Below, piece after piece: positions 52,376 through 63,844 of a stretch of 64,000 bases of DNA. The first letter of the stretch is position 1, and each line of letters begins with the position of its first letter. The notes below the pieces were generated by a model, which was not told the DNA's origin, did not search any database, and saw only the letters and a program-made list of their open reading frames with translations. Both the position numbers and the translations under genes were made by a program. The stretch comes from Paenibacillus dendritiformis (GTDB taxonomy: Bacteria > Bacillota > Bacilli > Paenibacillales > Paenibacillaceae). The stretch covers positions 6,254,001-6,318,000 of the forward strand of contig NZ_OX216966.1 in assembly GCF_945605565.1 (NCBI RefSeq), in the 5' to 3' direction.

Positions 52376-52641
52376 ATCATTTCGTCTCCTTCAATTCCTA
52401 CATCCACTTCGTCATGACGAGGCGAATCTGGCTTAATTTTTGCAAGAAGCAATTTCAAATGAGCGCGCAACTCCTCGTTCGATTCTTGCGCTTTTTTCAT
52501 AGGGCGAAGCAATAAATCATTTTCCGGAGTTACGATAAGCTCAATTTCCGCGCCTTCTTCCAGATTAAGACGTTTAACAATTTGGTTCGGAATACGGACA
52601 GCACTACTGTTGCCCCATTTACGGAGCGTTGCAGTCGTCAT
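52372..52641 (-). CDS. mazE: MazE/AbrB-fold antitoxin
   Basis: 89 residues. N-terminal swapped-hairpin DNA-binding domain (ATLRKWGNSSAVRIPNQIVKR, LEEGAEIELIV); the C-terminal acidic tail would block the MazF active site. Start at 52641 has AAGGACG; a longer frame exists. Expected to autoregulate the pair. Confidence 0.9.
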   Translation of the reverse strand: MTTATLRKWGNSSAVRIPNQIVKRLNLEEGAEIELIVTPENDLLLRPMKKAQESNEELRAHLKLLLAKIKPDSPRHDEVDVGIEGDEMI

Positions 52642-52855
52642 GAGAATCACGTCCTTCTCCTTCTTATGATCCAATTATACCTCAGCCCCTCGCGAAAATA
52701 TGATATACAATAATCTTACATTTGATACTTCCAACTGGTCTGCAATCGAACAAGTTTGCAGAGACGGAGAGTCAAACCTTTTATGCCATATTGACGATTG
52801 GTTCGATTAATCAGTTCGAAGGCAATGATTCCCTCAGTGGCTCTTTTCATATGAA

Positions 52856-52896
52856 TAGGCCAGCCAGAAGCTTCTGGGTTGGCCTACATCTTTTTT
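52856..52896 (+). terminator. Terminator-like hairpin in the mazE-POT gap
   Basis: TAGGCCA...TGGCCTA with an inner CCAGAAG/CTTCTGG arm and TTTTTT after it on the plus strand. No plus-strand gene precedes it, so it may mark a lost gene. The rest of 52642-53041 has no gene. Confidence 0.6.
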
Positions 52897-53041
52897 ATAC
52901 TTAATTTTCCAGTTATATTTGTAAACGCTTAACAATATAGCTAAGCATAGTTCACCTGGTAAGGCCGAAGTGTGTTCACCAAGTAACAGTATCACAGACA
53001 ATGAAAATGGTTAATTGTCTTATATTGTCACTTCGAAAAGA

Positions 53042-53071
53042 TTGCAGTCTAACTAATTAGGGTATTATAAT
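53042..53071 (+). promoter_or_regulatory. Promoter of the POT transporter gene
   Basis: TTGCAG (53042-53047), 18-base spacer, TATAAT (53066-53071), 57 bases before the start codon. Confidence 0.65.
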
Positions 53072-53128
53072 AAAAAAAAATATTAGCTTCATTACGTTAA
53101 AGGATTATTTTATTAAAGGAGAACTGCT

Positions 53129-54619
53129 ATGCCGAGTAATGACAGAAAGAAGATTATAGAGAGTGTTCCGCAAAAGGGATTTTTCGGGCATCCCAAAGGC
53201 TTGTTTACCCTCTTTTTCACTGAGTTCTGGGAGCGATTTTCCTATTATGGAATGAGGGCCATTCTTGTATTCTTTATGTACTATGAAGTGTCGCGGGGCG
53301 GACTCGGGTTTCCGGAGAACACCGCGCTTGCCATTATGTCCATCTATGGATCACTCGTGTATATGTCGGGAATCATCGGTGGCTGGATGGCTGACCGGAT
53401 TTTAGGTACGTCGAGAGCCGTTTTCTATGGCGGTATCTTGATTATGCTCGGTCATATCGTGCTGGCTGTACCGGGGAATGCTTCGCTATTCTTTGTATCC
53501 ATGATCTTGATTGTGTTAGGGACCGGTCTTTTGAAACCCAATGCATCCAGTTTAGTAGGGGAAATTTACAGCGAACAGGATAACCGCCGAGATGCGGGCT
53601 TTAGCATTTTTTATATGGGGATTAACCTTGGAGGGTTCCTTTCTCCTCTAGTTGTAGGGACCGTCGGGATGAATAATTTCCATCTTGGTTTTGGTCTTGC
53701 CGCAATCGGGATGTTCATAGGATTGGTCGTTTATTTGGTAACCCGATCCAAAAATCTAGGTCTTGCCGGTACGATTGTGGTCAACCCGCTTTCACCCGCT
53801 GAAAAGAAAAAGGTGTTTACTATTATAGGTGTGGGTATCGTTATTTTGGCCGCCTTGATCGTGGCTGCGATTGCCTTTGGTATTCTTACCTTCGATACCT
53901 TTATCAAGCTGGTTGGGATTCTAGGCATCCTGATTCCCACCCTGTACTTTATTATTATGTATCGTAGTCCAAAAACAACGCCCGTCGAGCGTTCACGAAT
54001 TATTGCGTACATTCCTTTGTTCATTGCTTCGATTATGTTCTGGGCAATTCAGGAGCAAGGGTCCACGATTCTAGCCAACTATGCAGACAAGCGTACCCAA
54101 TTGGAATTCGCAGGTATCCATATTTCACCCGCCTGGTTCCAGTCCCTGAATCCGCTCTTTATTATTCTACTAGCACCTGTATTCGCTTGGTTGTGGGTTA
54201 AGCTCGGAAATCGCCAGCCGACCATACCGCAAAAATTCTCACTGGGCTTATTGTTTGCCGGTTTGTCCTTTTTGATCATTCTGCTGCCGGCTTACTTCGG
54301 CGGAGCCGCTTCGCTCGTCAATCCATTGTGGCTCGTGCTCAGCTACTTCGTCGTTGTACTCGGTGAGTTATGCTTGTCGCCAGTAGGCCTCTCGGCTACT
54401 ACGAAGCTAGCGCCCGCTGCCTTCACGGCCCAGACCATGAGCTTATGGTTCTTATCGAATGCCGCAGCTCAAGCCATTAATGCTCAGATCGTAAAGTTCT
54501 ATACCCCAGAAACCGAGATGCTTTACTTTGGTGTGATTGGAGGGGCAGCCCTAGTGCTGAGTCTTCTGCTCTACCTGCTGTCCCCAAAGATTCAAGGCTA
54601 TATGAAAGGGGTAAAATAA
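53129..54619 (+). CDS. POT/PTR2-family proton-coupled peptide transporter
   Basis: 496 residues, about 14 membrane helices. The ExxER proton-coupling motif is in FFTEFWERFSYYGMRAILV; GGWMADRILG and the PTR2 signature GIGLLKPN-like GTGLLKPNASSLVGE and FSIFYMGINLGGFLSP follow. Imports di- and tripeptides. AAAGGAG before ATG. Confidence 0.93.
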   Translation: MPSNDRKKIIESVPQKGFFGHPKGLFTLFFTEFWERFSYYGMRAILVFFMYYEVSRGGLGFPENTALAIMSIYGSLVYMSGIIGGWMADRILGTSRAVFYGGILIMLGHIVLAVPGNASLFFVSMILIVLGTGLLKPNASSLVGEIYSEQDNRRDAGFSIFYMGINLGGFLSPLVVGTVGMNNFHLGFGLAAIGMFIGLVVYLVTRSKNLGLAGTIVVNPLSPAEKKKVFTIIGVGIVILAALIVAAIAFGILTFDTFIKLVGILGILIPTLYFIIMYRSPKTTPVERSRIIAYIPLFIASIMFWAIQEQGSTILANYADKRTQLEFAGIHISPAWFQSLNPLFIILLAPVFAWLWVKLGNRQPTIPQKFSLGLLFAGLSFLIILLPAYFGGAASLVNPLWLVLSYFVVVLGELCLSPVGLSATTKLAPAAFTAQTMSLWFLSNAAAQAINAQIVKFYTPETEMLYFGVIGGAALVLSLLLYLLSPKIQGYMKGVK

Positions 54620-55184
54620 GCAGACCACCTCTAATGACACAGCCAGGTTCCTTGTCTACTAGGAATGACAACATATGTACTCGCAGCTCATGGCCGTCAG
54701 AAAGTGACATTCTTCTGGCGGTCTTGGGCGTGCTCGCATCGAACACCCAGACTCAATGAAGCTGTATATGGCGTCCCAAATATGGCGATCTAATGAACTT
54801 GACGATTCTGTGATAAGTCTACCATGTTTTTGATATTTCTTCAACCCAAACGTTTATCGCATATTGTTATTCTTTGATAAAGATAATGTCACTATGGGAC
54901 AGGTGCAATGACACTGACCAGACCACAAATGAAGTAGTACTCGCTATGGCCCGCTCCTCTTCTCGTCCATCACGGACAATCCGCTCCCTTATTGAGTTAG
55001 TCATGCCTATACGGCCCTTAGAGTGACTTGCCGCCTGTCATCATTCGAACTACAAATCTACATATGCGCCTCTTCATATCCCACCTCCCATTTGACCCAG
55101 CAATTACTCTGGCCCTCAAGACTAGAGGCCTAAGCTCCTTGCAAAACCCAATACATTTTTCCTGCCCACATCCGACATAAGTAT
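54620..55184. other. Gene-free stretch between transporter and chemoreceptor
   Basis: Only short, unlikely frames. A stem CCGTCAGAA/TTCTGGCGG at 54689-54717 may be a weak terminator of the transporter gene. Nothing else recognised. Confidence 0.4.
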
Positions 55185-55211
55185 TAATAAGCCCCTTTTT
55201 TTGGACGATAA
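55185..55211 (+). promoter_or_regulatory. Possible sigma-D (motility) promoter for the chemoreceptor
   Basis: TAAT, 15-base spacer, GACGATAA (consensus TAAA-N15-GCCGATAA), 86 bases before the start codon. Two copies of TGTCGAATTT (55219, 55239) follow. Confidence 0.45.
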
Positions 55212-55296
55212 AGTACTCATGTCGAATTTTACTGTTTGTTGTCGAATTTCATTGGAAAATTCACTACTACTACAAACATCTTAGAGGAGGGGCTCT

Positions 55297-57351
55297 ATGT
55301 TAAAAAGCATTAAACTGAAACTGATTCTATCCTTTTTAGTGACGATTCTCATTCCTATTTCTTTGATTGGCGTGATTGTGCAAAATAGTATGGTAAAGGA
55401 AATAACCGATAATTTCGTGACATCTACAACAAATGAAGTCTCGCAGGTGGACGGCCGAATGTCTCTTTATTTCGAAACGGTGAAAGAAAATGTCCAGCTC
55501 TTGGCTACCAGCCCAATCGTCAGCAAAGCCGATGACACCATCACCTCATATATGAACCATTCACAAAACAGAAAGGCAACACCTTCCAAAAACGGCGGCA
55601 TTGAAACCGAAATTTATAAAGAATTAGAGCGTTTTGCCAAAACACATCCAAACACGTCTTCCGTGTTTTTGGGAACTGTTGACGGCGGCTACGTGCAATG
55701 GCCTGAAGAAGAAGTGGCCGCCCAATATGACCCGCGCACCCGGCCTTGGTACACCGATGGGTTAGCGAATCCCGACCAAGTCACGATGTCTGAACCGTAT
55801 GCGGATGCGGTTAGCGGCGCTTTGAGAATGAGCAGCGTCACCGCCGTCAACAACGGCAATAACAAGCCGCTGGGCGTAATCGGACTTAACATGAGCTTGA
55901 GCAAACTGGCCGAGCAGCTCGACAGCATCAAAATCAAGACGACAGGCTATGTCATTCTGCTCTCCCATGACGGAACGATTCTGGCCCATCCTCGCAAACC
56001 GGAGCTAATCTCTAAAAATATTGCGGATATCGGCGTGCCGGAATTTGCCGACATCAAAGAAAAGACTTCAGATCATTTGGAGATACAGATGGATGGCACA
56101 GACTACATGACCAATTTATATACGTCACAGCAAACCGGTTGGAAATACCTATCTGTCGTTGAAAAAAACGAATTGACGCAAGAAGCCAACAAAATTGGGA
56201 AGATCAATATTATTACCAGCTCGATATGCGCTATCTTGGCCGTACTGCTGGCACTGGCGCTTGCATCAAACATTACGAAGCCGCTTCAGACTGTCGTCAC
56301 CAATCTGAAAGCGATTAGCTCAGGCGATTTCACGGGCGAGGTCCCTGCTTATATCCAGCAGAAAAAGGATGAAATCGGCGTCTTAGGACAATCGTTGCAG
56401 ACGATGCAATCATCCATTCGCCATCTGGTTGGAGAAATACGCGGCGCCGCAACTACATTGGCAGCCTCTTCAGAGGAGTTGTCTGCCCACACGGCAGCGA
56501 GCACGGAACAGATTCAAGAAGTCGGATCTATCGTTAAGATTGTCGCAAGCGGCGCCGAGACGCAGATGCGGGGCACAGAAGAAGGTTCCAAGGCGATGGA
56601 AGAGATGGCCATCGGCATTCAGCGCATCGCGGAGAGCACAACCAGCATATCCGAGACGTCGATGGATACGTCCGAGCAGGCGAAGAATGGCAACATGCTG
56701 CTGCAGGAAGCGGTACAGCAGATGAACGCGATTGATGAATCGGTACGTAATTCGGGGGTCCTGGTTCAAAATCTGGGCGAGCGCTCGGAACAGATGGCCT
56801 CTATCGTCGATGCCATCACCCAAATCGCAACACAGACAAACTTGCTTGCCCTTAATGCCTCCATTGAAGCCGCTCGCGCCGGGGAGCATGGTCAAGGCTT
56901 TGCCGTCGTTGCCCATGAGGTAAGGAAGCTGGCAGAACGCTCGGCGGATTCCGCGCGCGAAATCGCCGACCTGATCGAAGAAGCGAGAAATGATGCCTAC
57001 AAGGCCGTCGAGTCGATGGATGACGTTCGGGAAAGCGTGGCCGATGGCATTTACAAAGTACAAAACTCCGGAAAACTGATTCAACACATCTTATCGGAAA
57101 TTACCGATATGGCGGGCCAAATTCAAGACACGTCGGCCGTGACGGAAGAAATGTCCGCCGGCTCCGAAGAAGTGCTTGCATCTGTTAATGAAATCGCGCA
57201 CATCGCCGAGAAGAACGCGGAGCATGCCACGACACTCGTGAAGTTCACGGATCAGCAGCTGCTCGATATGTCCACCTTGATGAAAAATGCGGAGCAGCTT
57301 AATCAAATGGCACAGACGTTGAGCCAAATGATGAGCCGCTACAAAATCTAA
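55297..57351 (+). CDS. Methyl-accepting chemotaxis protein with dCache-type sensor
   Basis: 684 residues. TM1 about 7-29, large extracellular double-Cache domain (30-300; [24 protein letters not shown] is typical), TM2 about 305-328, HAMP, then a long helical signalling domain with the conserved tip [30 protein letters not shown]. Senses a small external ligand and controls CheA. GAGGAGGGG before ATG. Terminated by the repeat copy at 57421. Confidence 0.93.
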   Translation: MLKSIKLKLILSFLVTILIPISLIGVIVQNSMVKEITDNFVTSTTNEVSQVDGRMSLYFETVKENVQLLATSPIVSKADDTITSYMNHSQNRKATPSKNGGIETEIYKELERFAKTHPNTSSVFLGTVDGGYVQWPEEEVAAQYDPRTRPWYTDGLANPDQVTMSEPYADAVSGALRMSSVTAVNNGNNKPLGVIGLNMSLSKLAEQLDSIKIKTTGYVILLSHDGTILAHPRKPELISKNIADIGVPEFADIKEKTSDHLEIQMDGTDYMTNLYTSQQTGWKYLSVVEKNELTQEANKIGKINIITSSICAILAVLLALALASNITKPLQTVVTNLKAISSGDFTGEVPAYIQQKKDEIGVLGQSLQTMQSSIRHLVGEIRGAATTLAASSEELSAHTAASTEQIQEVGSIVKIVASGAETQMRGTEEGSKAMEEMAIGIQRIAESTTSISETSMDTSEQAKNGNMLLQEAVQQMNAIDESVRNSGVLVQNLGERSEQMASIVDAITQIATQTNLLALNASIEAARAGEHGQGFAVVAHEVRKLAERSADSAREIADLIEEARNDAYKAVESMDDVRESVADGIYKVQNSGKLIQHILSEITDMAGQIQDTSAVTEEMSAGSEEVLASVNEIAHIAEKNAEHATTLVKFTDQQLLDMSTLMKNAEQLNQMAQTLSQMMSRYKI

Positions 57352-57420
57352 TGGCAAAATAAATCGAAGCAGGGATCAAACCTCTTGCTCCAGGCCATCT
57401 CTATACGTGATTTTCCAGCA

Positions 57421-57494
57421 AAAAAGGCTCCATTCGGGAGCCTTTTCCCTTGCTATATCAAGCTCTGGGGGCGATGGATTACATCATGCCGCCC
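57421..57494. repeat. Copy of the groEL 3' end and terminator
   Basis: 74 bases match 59527-59600 with 4 mismatches: terminator AAAAGGCTC/GAGCCTTTT, spacer, TAA stop and the last codons of groEL (GGMM) on the minus strand. Here the hairpin also ends the chemoreceptor gene on the plus strand. 57495-57650 holds no gene. Confidence 0.92.
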
Positions 57495-57698
57495 CTTCCT
57501 CGCTTTCCGCCAATATTCGCGCATTCATTCACAATCCCTTATCCGGCAAGAAGTGACTTACTGACTGCTTCCAGGGGCTTTATTTTGAGCGAAGCCTACA
57601 ATAGACATTTGACCGGGTCGTTCATATATGGGGATGAATAACATGTGATTGTGATAAATACCTATAACACAATAATCAAACTGTGAAGGGAGAAGAAA

Positions 57699-57929
57699 AT
57701 GAACGTTCACACTATGAAGGATTATGTTCTTGGCACCATTTCACCGGTCGTTAAGTACGGTTTATATGAAATGAAGTACACATCAGTAACTCATTCAATG
57801 TATGAGGTTACCGCCATCTCTTATTTGATGGGAAGAGGATATGATTTCCCCACCGCCCGGCGTATTGTCGAGTCATGGGAGGTTAATGAATCGTTTCCAC
57901 CATATCAGGTGACGCGCGCGCGTTCCTAA
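57699..57929 (+). CDS. Small protein, 76 residues, unknown
   Basis: Starts with GAAGGGAG 7 bases before ATG. MKDYVLGTISPVVKYGLYEMK ... YLMGRGYDFPTARRIVESWE: mixed, compact-looking, two or three helices; no signal. No family recognised. Inside the groEL-repeat-flanked block. Confidence 0.6.
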   Translation: MNVHTMKDYVLGTISPVVKYGLYEMKYTSVTHSMYEVTAISYLMGRGYDFPTARRIVESWEVNESFPPYQVTRARS

Positions 57930-57952
57930 TAAACCCTCCGGGCTCCTGTTTT

Positions 57953-58471
57953 CTAATCCGCTCGCACTTTTCCGGTGTAAACAGAATTACATCTAAAAAT
58001 ATTTGATGTATCAGAAAAAGAAAAGGGGCCATCCCATAAGTAGTTTTTTACTACCCTTGAGATGACCGTAAGATTCAAAAAGGTCGAGTTAGGGTTTACA
58101 TTTGTTACCGTACTCGACCTCTTTGCTTCATCACTGTCCACTAGCAAATCTTGGGCAAGGGAAAGCCACCCGACCTCGAGGCTTACTGTAGACAGGCCTC
58201 GGAGCAGGAAGCGTCTGAATCCTCTTTTGTTTTTCATTTGCCCAAATACACTTTCCGGTTCTATCATTCTTCGAACCGACAGGGCATATCCTTCTTCACT
58301 TCGCAGCTTTTTTCGCGCTTCTTGCTTATAACGGAGATACTTCATGTTTACCCGGATTTCCCAATTCCTTTTTGCCTTTTTGCAGGCTGCAGCCTCATGT
58401 GTCGCCCAGCCAACCATGTTCCCGGTTCGCTCGTTCCAGACGATGAGCTTAACGATACCCAAATTCCTCAA
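57953..58471 (-). pseudogene. C-terminal remnant of an IS1182-family transposase
   Basis: Residues NMKYLRYKQEARKKLRSEEG, PESVFGQMKNKRGFRRFLLRG and LEVGWLSLAQDLL match the C-terminal DDE region (E of the triad in ESVFGQ) of IS1182-type transposases. The N-terminal two thirds are missing, and the beginning of the frame is not transposase-like, so it cannot be active. Confidence 0.75.
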
Positions 58472-58569
58472 TGCTGCGGCGCAGCTTCAACGAATTTGGA
58501 TGAATAATACAGAATTTTATTCTTTCATTTGGTGAACATTAATATCGAGAAAATTTTAAGGAAAGGTTG

Positions 58570-59010
58570 ATGAAAATGCTTTCTTTTCCCGTTCATGGTT
58601 CTAAGCACGATGAATTAGGAAACCAAAGAGCAATGGAGACAAGATTTACAATTTCAGCAAACGCAAGAATTGATGCTACTACAAAAACCTGGACTTCTGA
58701 TCATTGGGAAGGATTTACTGGGTCTGTTGTTGTTTTTCTTACAGATGCTTCTGGTAACATCCTTCATGCGACTGATACCCACGCGTATGGTGTCAATGGC
58801 ATTTACATAGGGGATCCAAGTCGAGAAGACATTTGGAATGAAACAATTCCTGATGACGCATTAAAGAATTTAGCAGGATATGCAGTTTGGCAGACACATA
58901 CTCCTAACATTATAGTTACTCCTGACGCATTTAAAGAGTGGGCCGAGGCTATTGCGCCAATAACAAAATTTTTTGTATCCCAAGAAGAATTAGTAAGATT
59001 AAAGCAATAA
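58570..59010 (+). CDS. Unknown 146-residue beta-rich protein
   Basis: AAGGAAAGG precedes a TTG-ATG; ATG at 58570 taken. No signal peptide. RFTISANARIDATTKTWTSDHWEGFTGSVVVFLTDASGNILHATDTHAYGVNG suggests a beta-sandwich, followed by a helical end (DAFKEWAEAIAPITKFF). Trp-rich and AT-rich relative to neighbours. Family not recognised. Confidence 0.65.
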   Translation: MKMLSFPVHGSKHDELGNQRAMETRFTISANARIDATTKTWTSDHWEGFTGSVVVFLTDASGNILHATDTHAYGVNGIYIGDPSREDIWNETIPDDALKNLAGYAVWQTHTPNIIVTPDAFKEWAEAIAPITKFFVSQEELVRLKQ

Positions 59011-59057
59011 TCGGATCATACATCCCTTTTTGAGTTGTGTTGGTTTCTCGCGGATAA

Positions 59058-59237
59058 TTAGGGAGATATATCCTTTCGCCGCCCGGTTACACAACGGGCT
59101 AGTATGCCGAAGAAAGCTATTGAAGCAAGGACGATCGTTTTTTCACCCATTTCAAAATTAAAATAGGAAGTAAGTGAATTTTGAATTGTACGCATTCCTA
59201 GCACAAAAAAATATCCAACAAGCCATCCTAATGCCAT
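59058..59237 (-). CDS. Possible 59-residue two-helix membrane protein
   Basis: MALGWLVGYFFVLGMRTIQN... EKTIVLASIAFFGILARCV, two hydrophobic helices and a basic tail. No good ribosome site, so it may be a remnant. 59238-59526 otherwise shows no gene. Confidence 0.35.
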   Translation of the reverse strand: MALGWLVGYFFVLGMRTIQNSLTSYFNFEMGEKTIVLASIAFFGILARCVTGRRKDISP

Positions 59238-59526
59238 ACCAAGTATCAGATTTATGTAATTTTTTTCTATATTTCAATATTACATAAACAATGTCGTCCT
59301 GTTCAAAAAAACATAGCTTCAAGCCATGGGCGGCGTAAATCTCCAACGCTTCAAGCTCCTTGGTTTATGTGGACTAAGCATTTCTAGGGCAAAGCCCCTA
59401 GCAAACTCTAACGGTTGCCCGTATATCCAAAAAATAAATCTACGTATCCAATGGAATTTTGAAGAAAAAACGACATAGAGGATATCATACTACAAAAAAT
59501 GTGATCTAAATGTGATTTTTTTATAG

Positions 59527-61231
<1,705 letters not shown>

Positions 61232-61333
61232 TCATTCAGAATGATACGGCGTACATATATGTCCGTCTGGGAGTCTTCCATTCCGGAAAGACTCGAGCGT
61301 ACTTATGTCGGTAAGGCTGTTCCGCCGGGCCGA

Positions 61334-61615
61334 TTAGCCGATAACAGCGTGAACGTCGCTTTCTTTCATAATCAAATACTCTTTGCCTTCATACTTCACT
61401 TCAGTACCGGCATATTTGGAGAAAATAACGCGGTCTCCTTCTTTCAGATCGAGCGGCACACGTTGACCGTCTTTCCATACCCCGTTACCTACCGCGATAA
61501 CCTTGCCTTCTTGCGGCTTCTCCTTCGCCGTATCCGGCAGAACGATACCGAAAGCTGTAGTTTCTTCCTTCGCGATTGGTTCGATCAATACGCGCTCACC
61601 TAATGGTTTGATCAT
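61334..61615 (-). CDS. groES: Co-chaperonin GroES
   Basis: 93 residues: [18 protein letters not shown], mobile loop [31 protein letters not shown]. Caps GroEL heptameric rings. Confidence 0.98.
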   Translation of the reverse strand: MIKPLGERVLIEPIAKEETTAFGIVLPDTAKEKPQEGKVIAVGNGVWKDGQRVPLDLKEGDRVIFSKYAGTEVKYEGKEYLIMKESDVHAVIG

Positions 61616-61719
61616 GAAAAATAGCCTCCTTTGAACAAGAGTTTATAAGGTGAAGAATTCCCCGGCGCCTGACGGACAGGCAGCGGTAGAATCCTCAAAA
61701 ACGAAGCATTCGCCTGGTG

Positions 61720-61787
61720 TTAGCACTCGATGATGCTTAGTGCTAATAACCAATTTCTATGATACTGATTTTGGGTTTACATTGCAA
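61720..61787 (-). promoter_or_regulatory. groESL promoter and CIRCE element
   Basis: CIRCE inverted repeat TTAGCACTC-N9-TAGTGCTAA (61720-61746; one arm has one mismatch to GAGTGCTAA), the HrcA operator. Minus-strand promoter TTGCAA (61787-61782), 17-base spacer, TATCAT (61764-61759) places the start next to CIRCE. Heat-inducible control by HrcA follows from this. Confidence 0.93.
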
Positions 61788-62005
61788 GAGGGTTTCGCGT
61801 GAAAAAATTATTTTTCCGATCCGGCGTTTCCGCGAGGGCACCTTACCCATTTTATCCAATAAGGCTCATAACATTCCATCCCGCCCGTGGATTGGCCCCG
61901 TTGCACGCCGAGCGCCCGCATTCGTCCGCCGGGCACAAAAAATGCAGGCACAACAAGATGAACGCTCCATGCGAACCTGTTACACCTGCATAACTGACTT
62001 CATAA

Positions 62006-62788
62006 TCAGACCGCCGTCGTATCGGCGCCTTCCTCAAATTCCTTCTCCCATGCCTCTTGCTCCAGCAACTGCTTCCGATAGACGAGCGAAGACATGAATA
62101 CGCTGATCTCATATAGAATGAGGAGCGGTATCGCCACGAGCAAGTCCGAGACGATATCCGGCGGAGACAGCATCGTCCCGAGCAAAATCAAGACAAAGTA
62201 AGCAATCCGCCGCATTTTCCGCAATCTCAGCGGGTTCAACAGCCGAATCCGGGTCAGGAACATAATGACAACCGGCAGCTCGAAGAGCAGAGAGATCGGG
62301 ACCAGCAGATTGAACATGAACGAAAAATACTGCGTAATGCCGTAGGTCTCGGTCAGGTTCATATGCTTGTTAATGCCCGACGTAAAAGAAAACGCCATCG
62401 GAAAGACGACGAAATAGGCAAAGGACAGCCCAAGCAAAAACAGCACAAATACAAAAGGGACGTACCGAAGGGCAGCACGCCGTTCTATTTCCCGGAGCCC
62501 AGGGCTGACAAAAGCCCACAGCTGGTACATCGCAAACGGGAGCGTCACAGCCAATGCAATAATGAAGGCGAACTTCATGTATATCCCGATCCCGTCCCAT
62601 AGCGAGAAGCCGTGAAGCGGCATCTGATTGGCCGGCTCCGTATTGCGCAAATATTCGTATATCGGATCAGCGACGAGGAGCCCTGCCACCAGGCCGATGA
62701 CCAGGACAAGGATGATATAGACGACACGTTTGCGAAGCTCCGTAATGTGCTCGACCAGCGTCATTTGTTCTTCCGTTACATTCGACAT
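62006..62788 (-). CDS. tatC: Sec-independent translocase subunit TatC
   Basis: 260 residues with six membrane helices: TLVEHITELRKRVVYIILVLVIG (N-terminal signature), LFLLGLSFAYFVVFPMAF, LLNPLRLRKMRRIAYFVL and ISPPD-like LSPPDIVSDLLVAIPLLILYE. Receptor for twin-arginine signal peptides; works with TatA, encoded 71 bases upstream. Confidence 0.95.
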   Translation of the reverse strand: MSNVTEEQMTLVEHITELRKRVVYIILVLVIGLVAGLLVADPIYEYLRNTEPANQMPLHGFSLWDGIGIYMKFAFIIALAVTLPFAMYQLWAFVSPGLREIERRAALRYVPFVFVLFLLGLSFAYFVVFPMAFSFTSGINKHMNLTETYGITQYFSFMFNLLVPISLLFELPVVIMFLTRIRLLNPLRLRKMRRIAYFVLILLGTMLSPPDIVSDLLVAIPLLILYEISVFMSSLVYRKQLLEQEAWEKEFEEGADTTAV

Positions 62789-62859
62789 GCCTCACCAACC
62801 TGTTCCTTCCATGGTAAAAGGCGGGCCCGGCCCGCTGAAAATAACAGAGAGTGCTCCCG

Positions 62860-63132
62860 TTACTCAGGGAGGCGGCGCTGATTCGCGCTGTTCGATTCGC
62901 CGGAAGCCTTGGCCGGCTCCTGACCAGCCGGTTCTACGTCAACCGTCTGAATTTCCTGGCGAGCAGGCTTCGCGCTCGGCTCATCCCCCATAATATCGCG
63001 TGCGCCTTCCTTGAATTCCCGCAGGGTGCGGCCGAAGGCCCGTCCCAATTCAGGCAGCTTATTCGGTCCGAACAATAATAGCGCAATGACCAAGAGCAGA
63101 AGTATTCCCGAGACGCCAATGCCGTTGAACAT
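62860..63132 (-). CDS. tatA: Twin-arginine translocase subunit TatA
   Basis: 90 residues. One membrane helix (5-21: IGVSGILLLLVIALLLFG), hinge GPNKLPELGRAFGRTLREFK amphipathic helix, acidic/polar tail. AAAGGAG before ATG. Pair with tatC as in Firmicutes TatAC systems. Confidence 0.95.
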   Translation of the reverse strand: MFNGIGVSGILLLLVIALLLFGPNKLPELGRAFGRTLREFKEGARDIMGDEPSAKPARQEIQTVDVEPAGQEPAKASGESNSANQRRLPE

Positions 63133-63243
63133 AGCAAAAATTTCTCCTTTCTGCAGATCCTAGAATAGAGTGCTTGTGATCTACATCATATCATACGCGC
63201 CATCCGTAATATACCAAATAATCTGTAACAATTATGAAGCGTT

Positions 63244-63735
63244 CTATTCCGCGCCCTTATACTCACCGTTCAGCACGGCGAGCGCATGCGGAATCTGATC
63301 CATAATCGGCAGCAGATTCTCATGCACGCCCTTCGGGTCGCCGGGAAGATTGATGATAAGCGTCTGTCCCCTCACTCCGCACACGCCGCGGTTCAGCATC
63401 GCCCGGCGCTGCTTCTGCATCGAAGCGAAGCGCATCGCTTCCGCCATTCCGGGCACGAGCCGATCGACGACCTTGAGCGTCGCTTCCGGCGTCACGTCCC
63501 GCTCCGCCATGCCGATTCCGCCCGTCGTAATAATCAAATGGGCCTGAAAATAATCGGCCATCTCGATGAGCGATGCGGAAATCTCATTCATCTCATCCGG
63601 CACAATCCGGTATTCCACAATCTCACCATGCAGTTCTTCTTCGACGAGTTCCCGAATGACCTGGGCGCTCGTATCCTCGCGCTCTCCCCGAGAACCTTTG
63701 TCGCTCGCCGTCAATATTGCTACTTTCCAGCGCAT
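63244..63735 (-). CDS. moaB: MoaB/MogA-family molybdopterin adenylyltransferase
   Basis: 163 residues: KVAILTASDKGSRGEREDTS, LIITTGGIGMAERDVTPEAT (MPT-binding loop) and LIINLPGDPKGVHENL. Activates molybdopterin with ATP before molybdenum insertion. GGAGGAGG ribosome site. Many Tat substrates are molybdoenzymes, which fits the neighbours. Confidence 0.93.
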   Translation of the reverse strand: MRWKVAILTASDKGSRGEREDTSAQVIRELVEEELHGEIVEYRIVPDEMNEISASLIEMADYFQAHLIITTGGIGMAERDVTPEATLKVVDRLVPGMAEAMRFASMQKQRRAMLNRGVCGVRGQTLIINLPGDPKGVHENLLPIMDQIPHALAVLNGEYKGAE

Positions 63736-63844
63736 CAGGGCTCCTCCTCCCGCCTAGCCGGCATAACCGGCCTTCTTCAATATACTGGCACGCGCAGGAA
63801 GGATGTCTATCCTTCTTCCGCATGCGATGTCATTCTATCCACAC

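Noticed and set aside
52722..52904. 60-codon plus-strand frame
   Set aside because: Crosses a terminator-like hairpin and has no ribosome site.
54659..54844. 61-codon minus-strand frame (MKKYQKHGRLITESS...)
   Set aside because: No ribosome site, no homology, and it spans the hairpin that may end the POT transporter gene.
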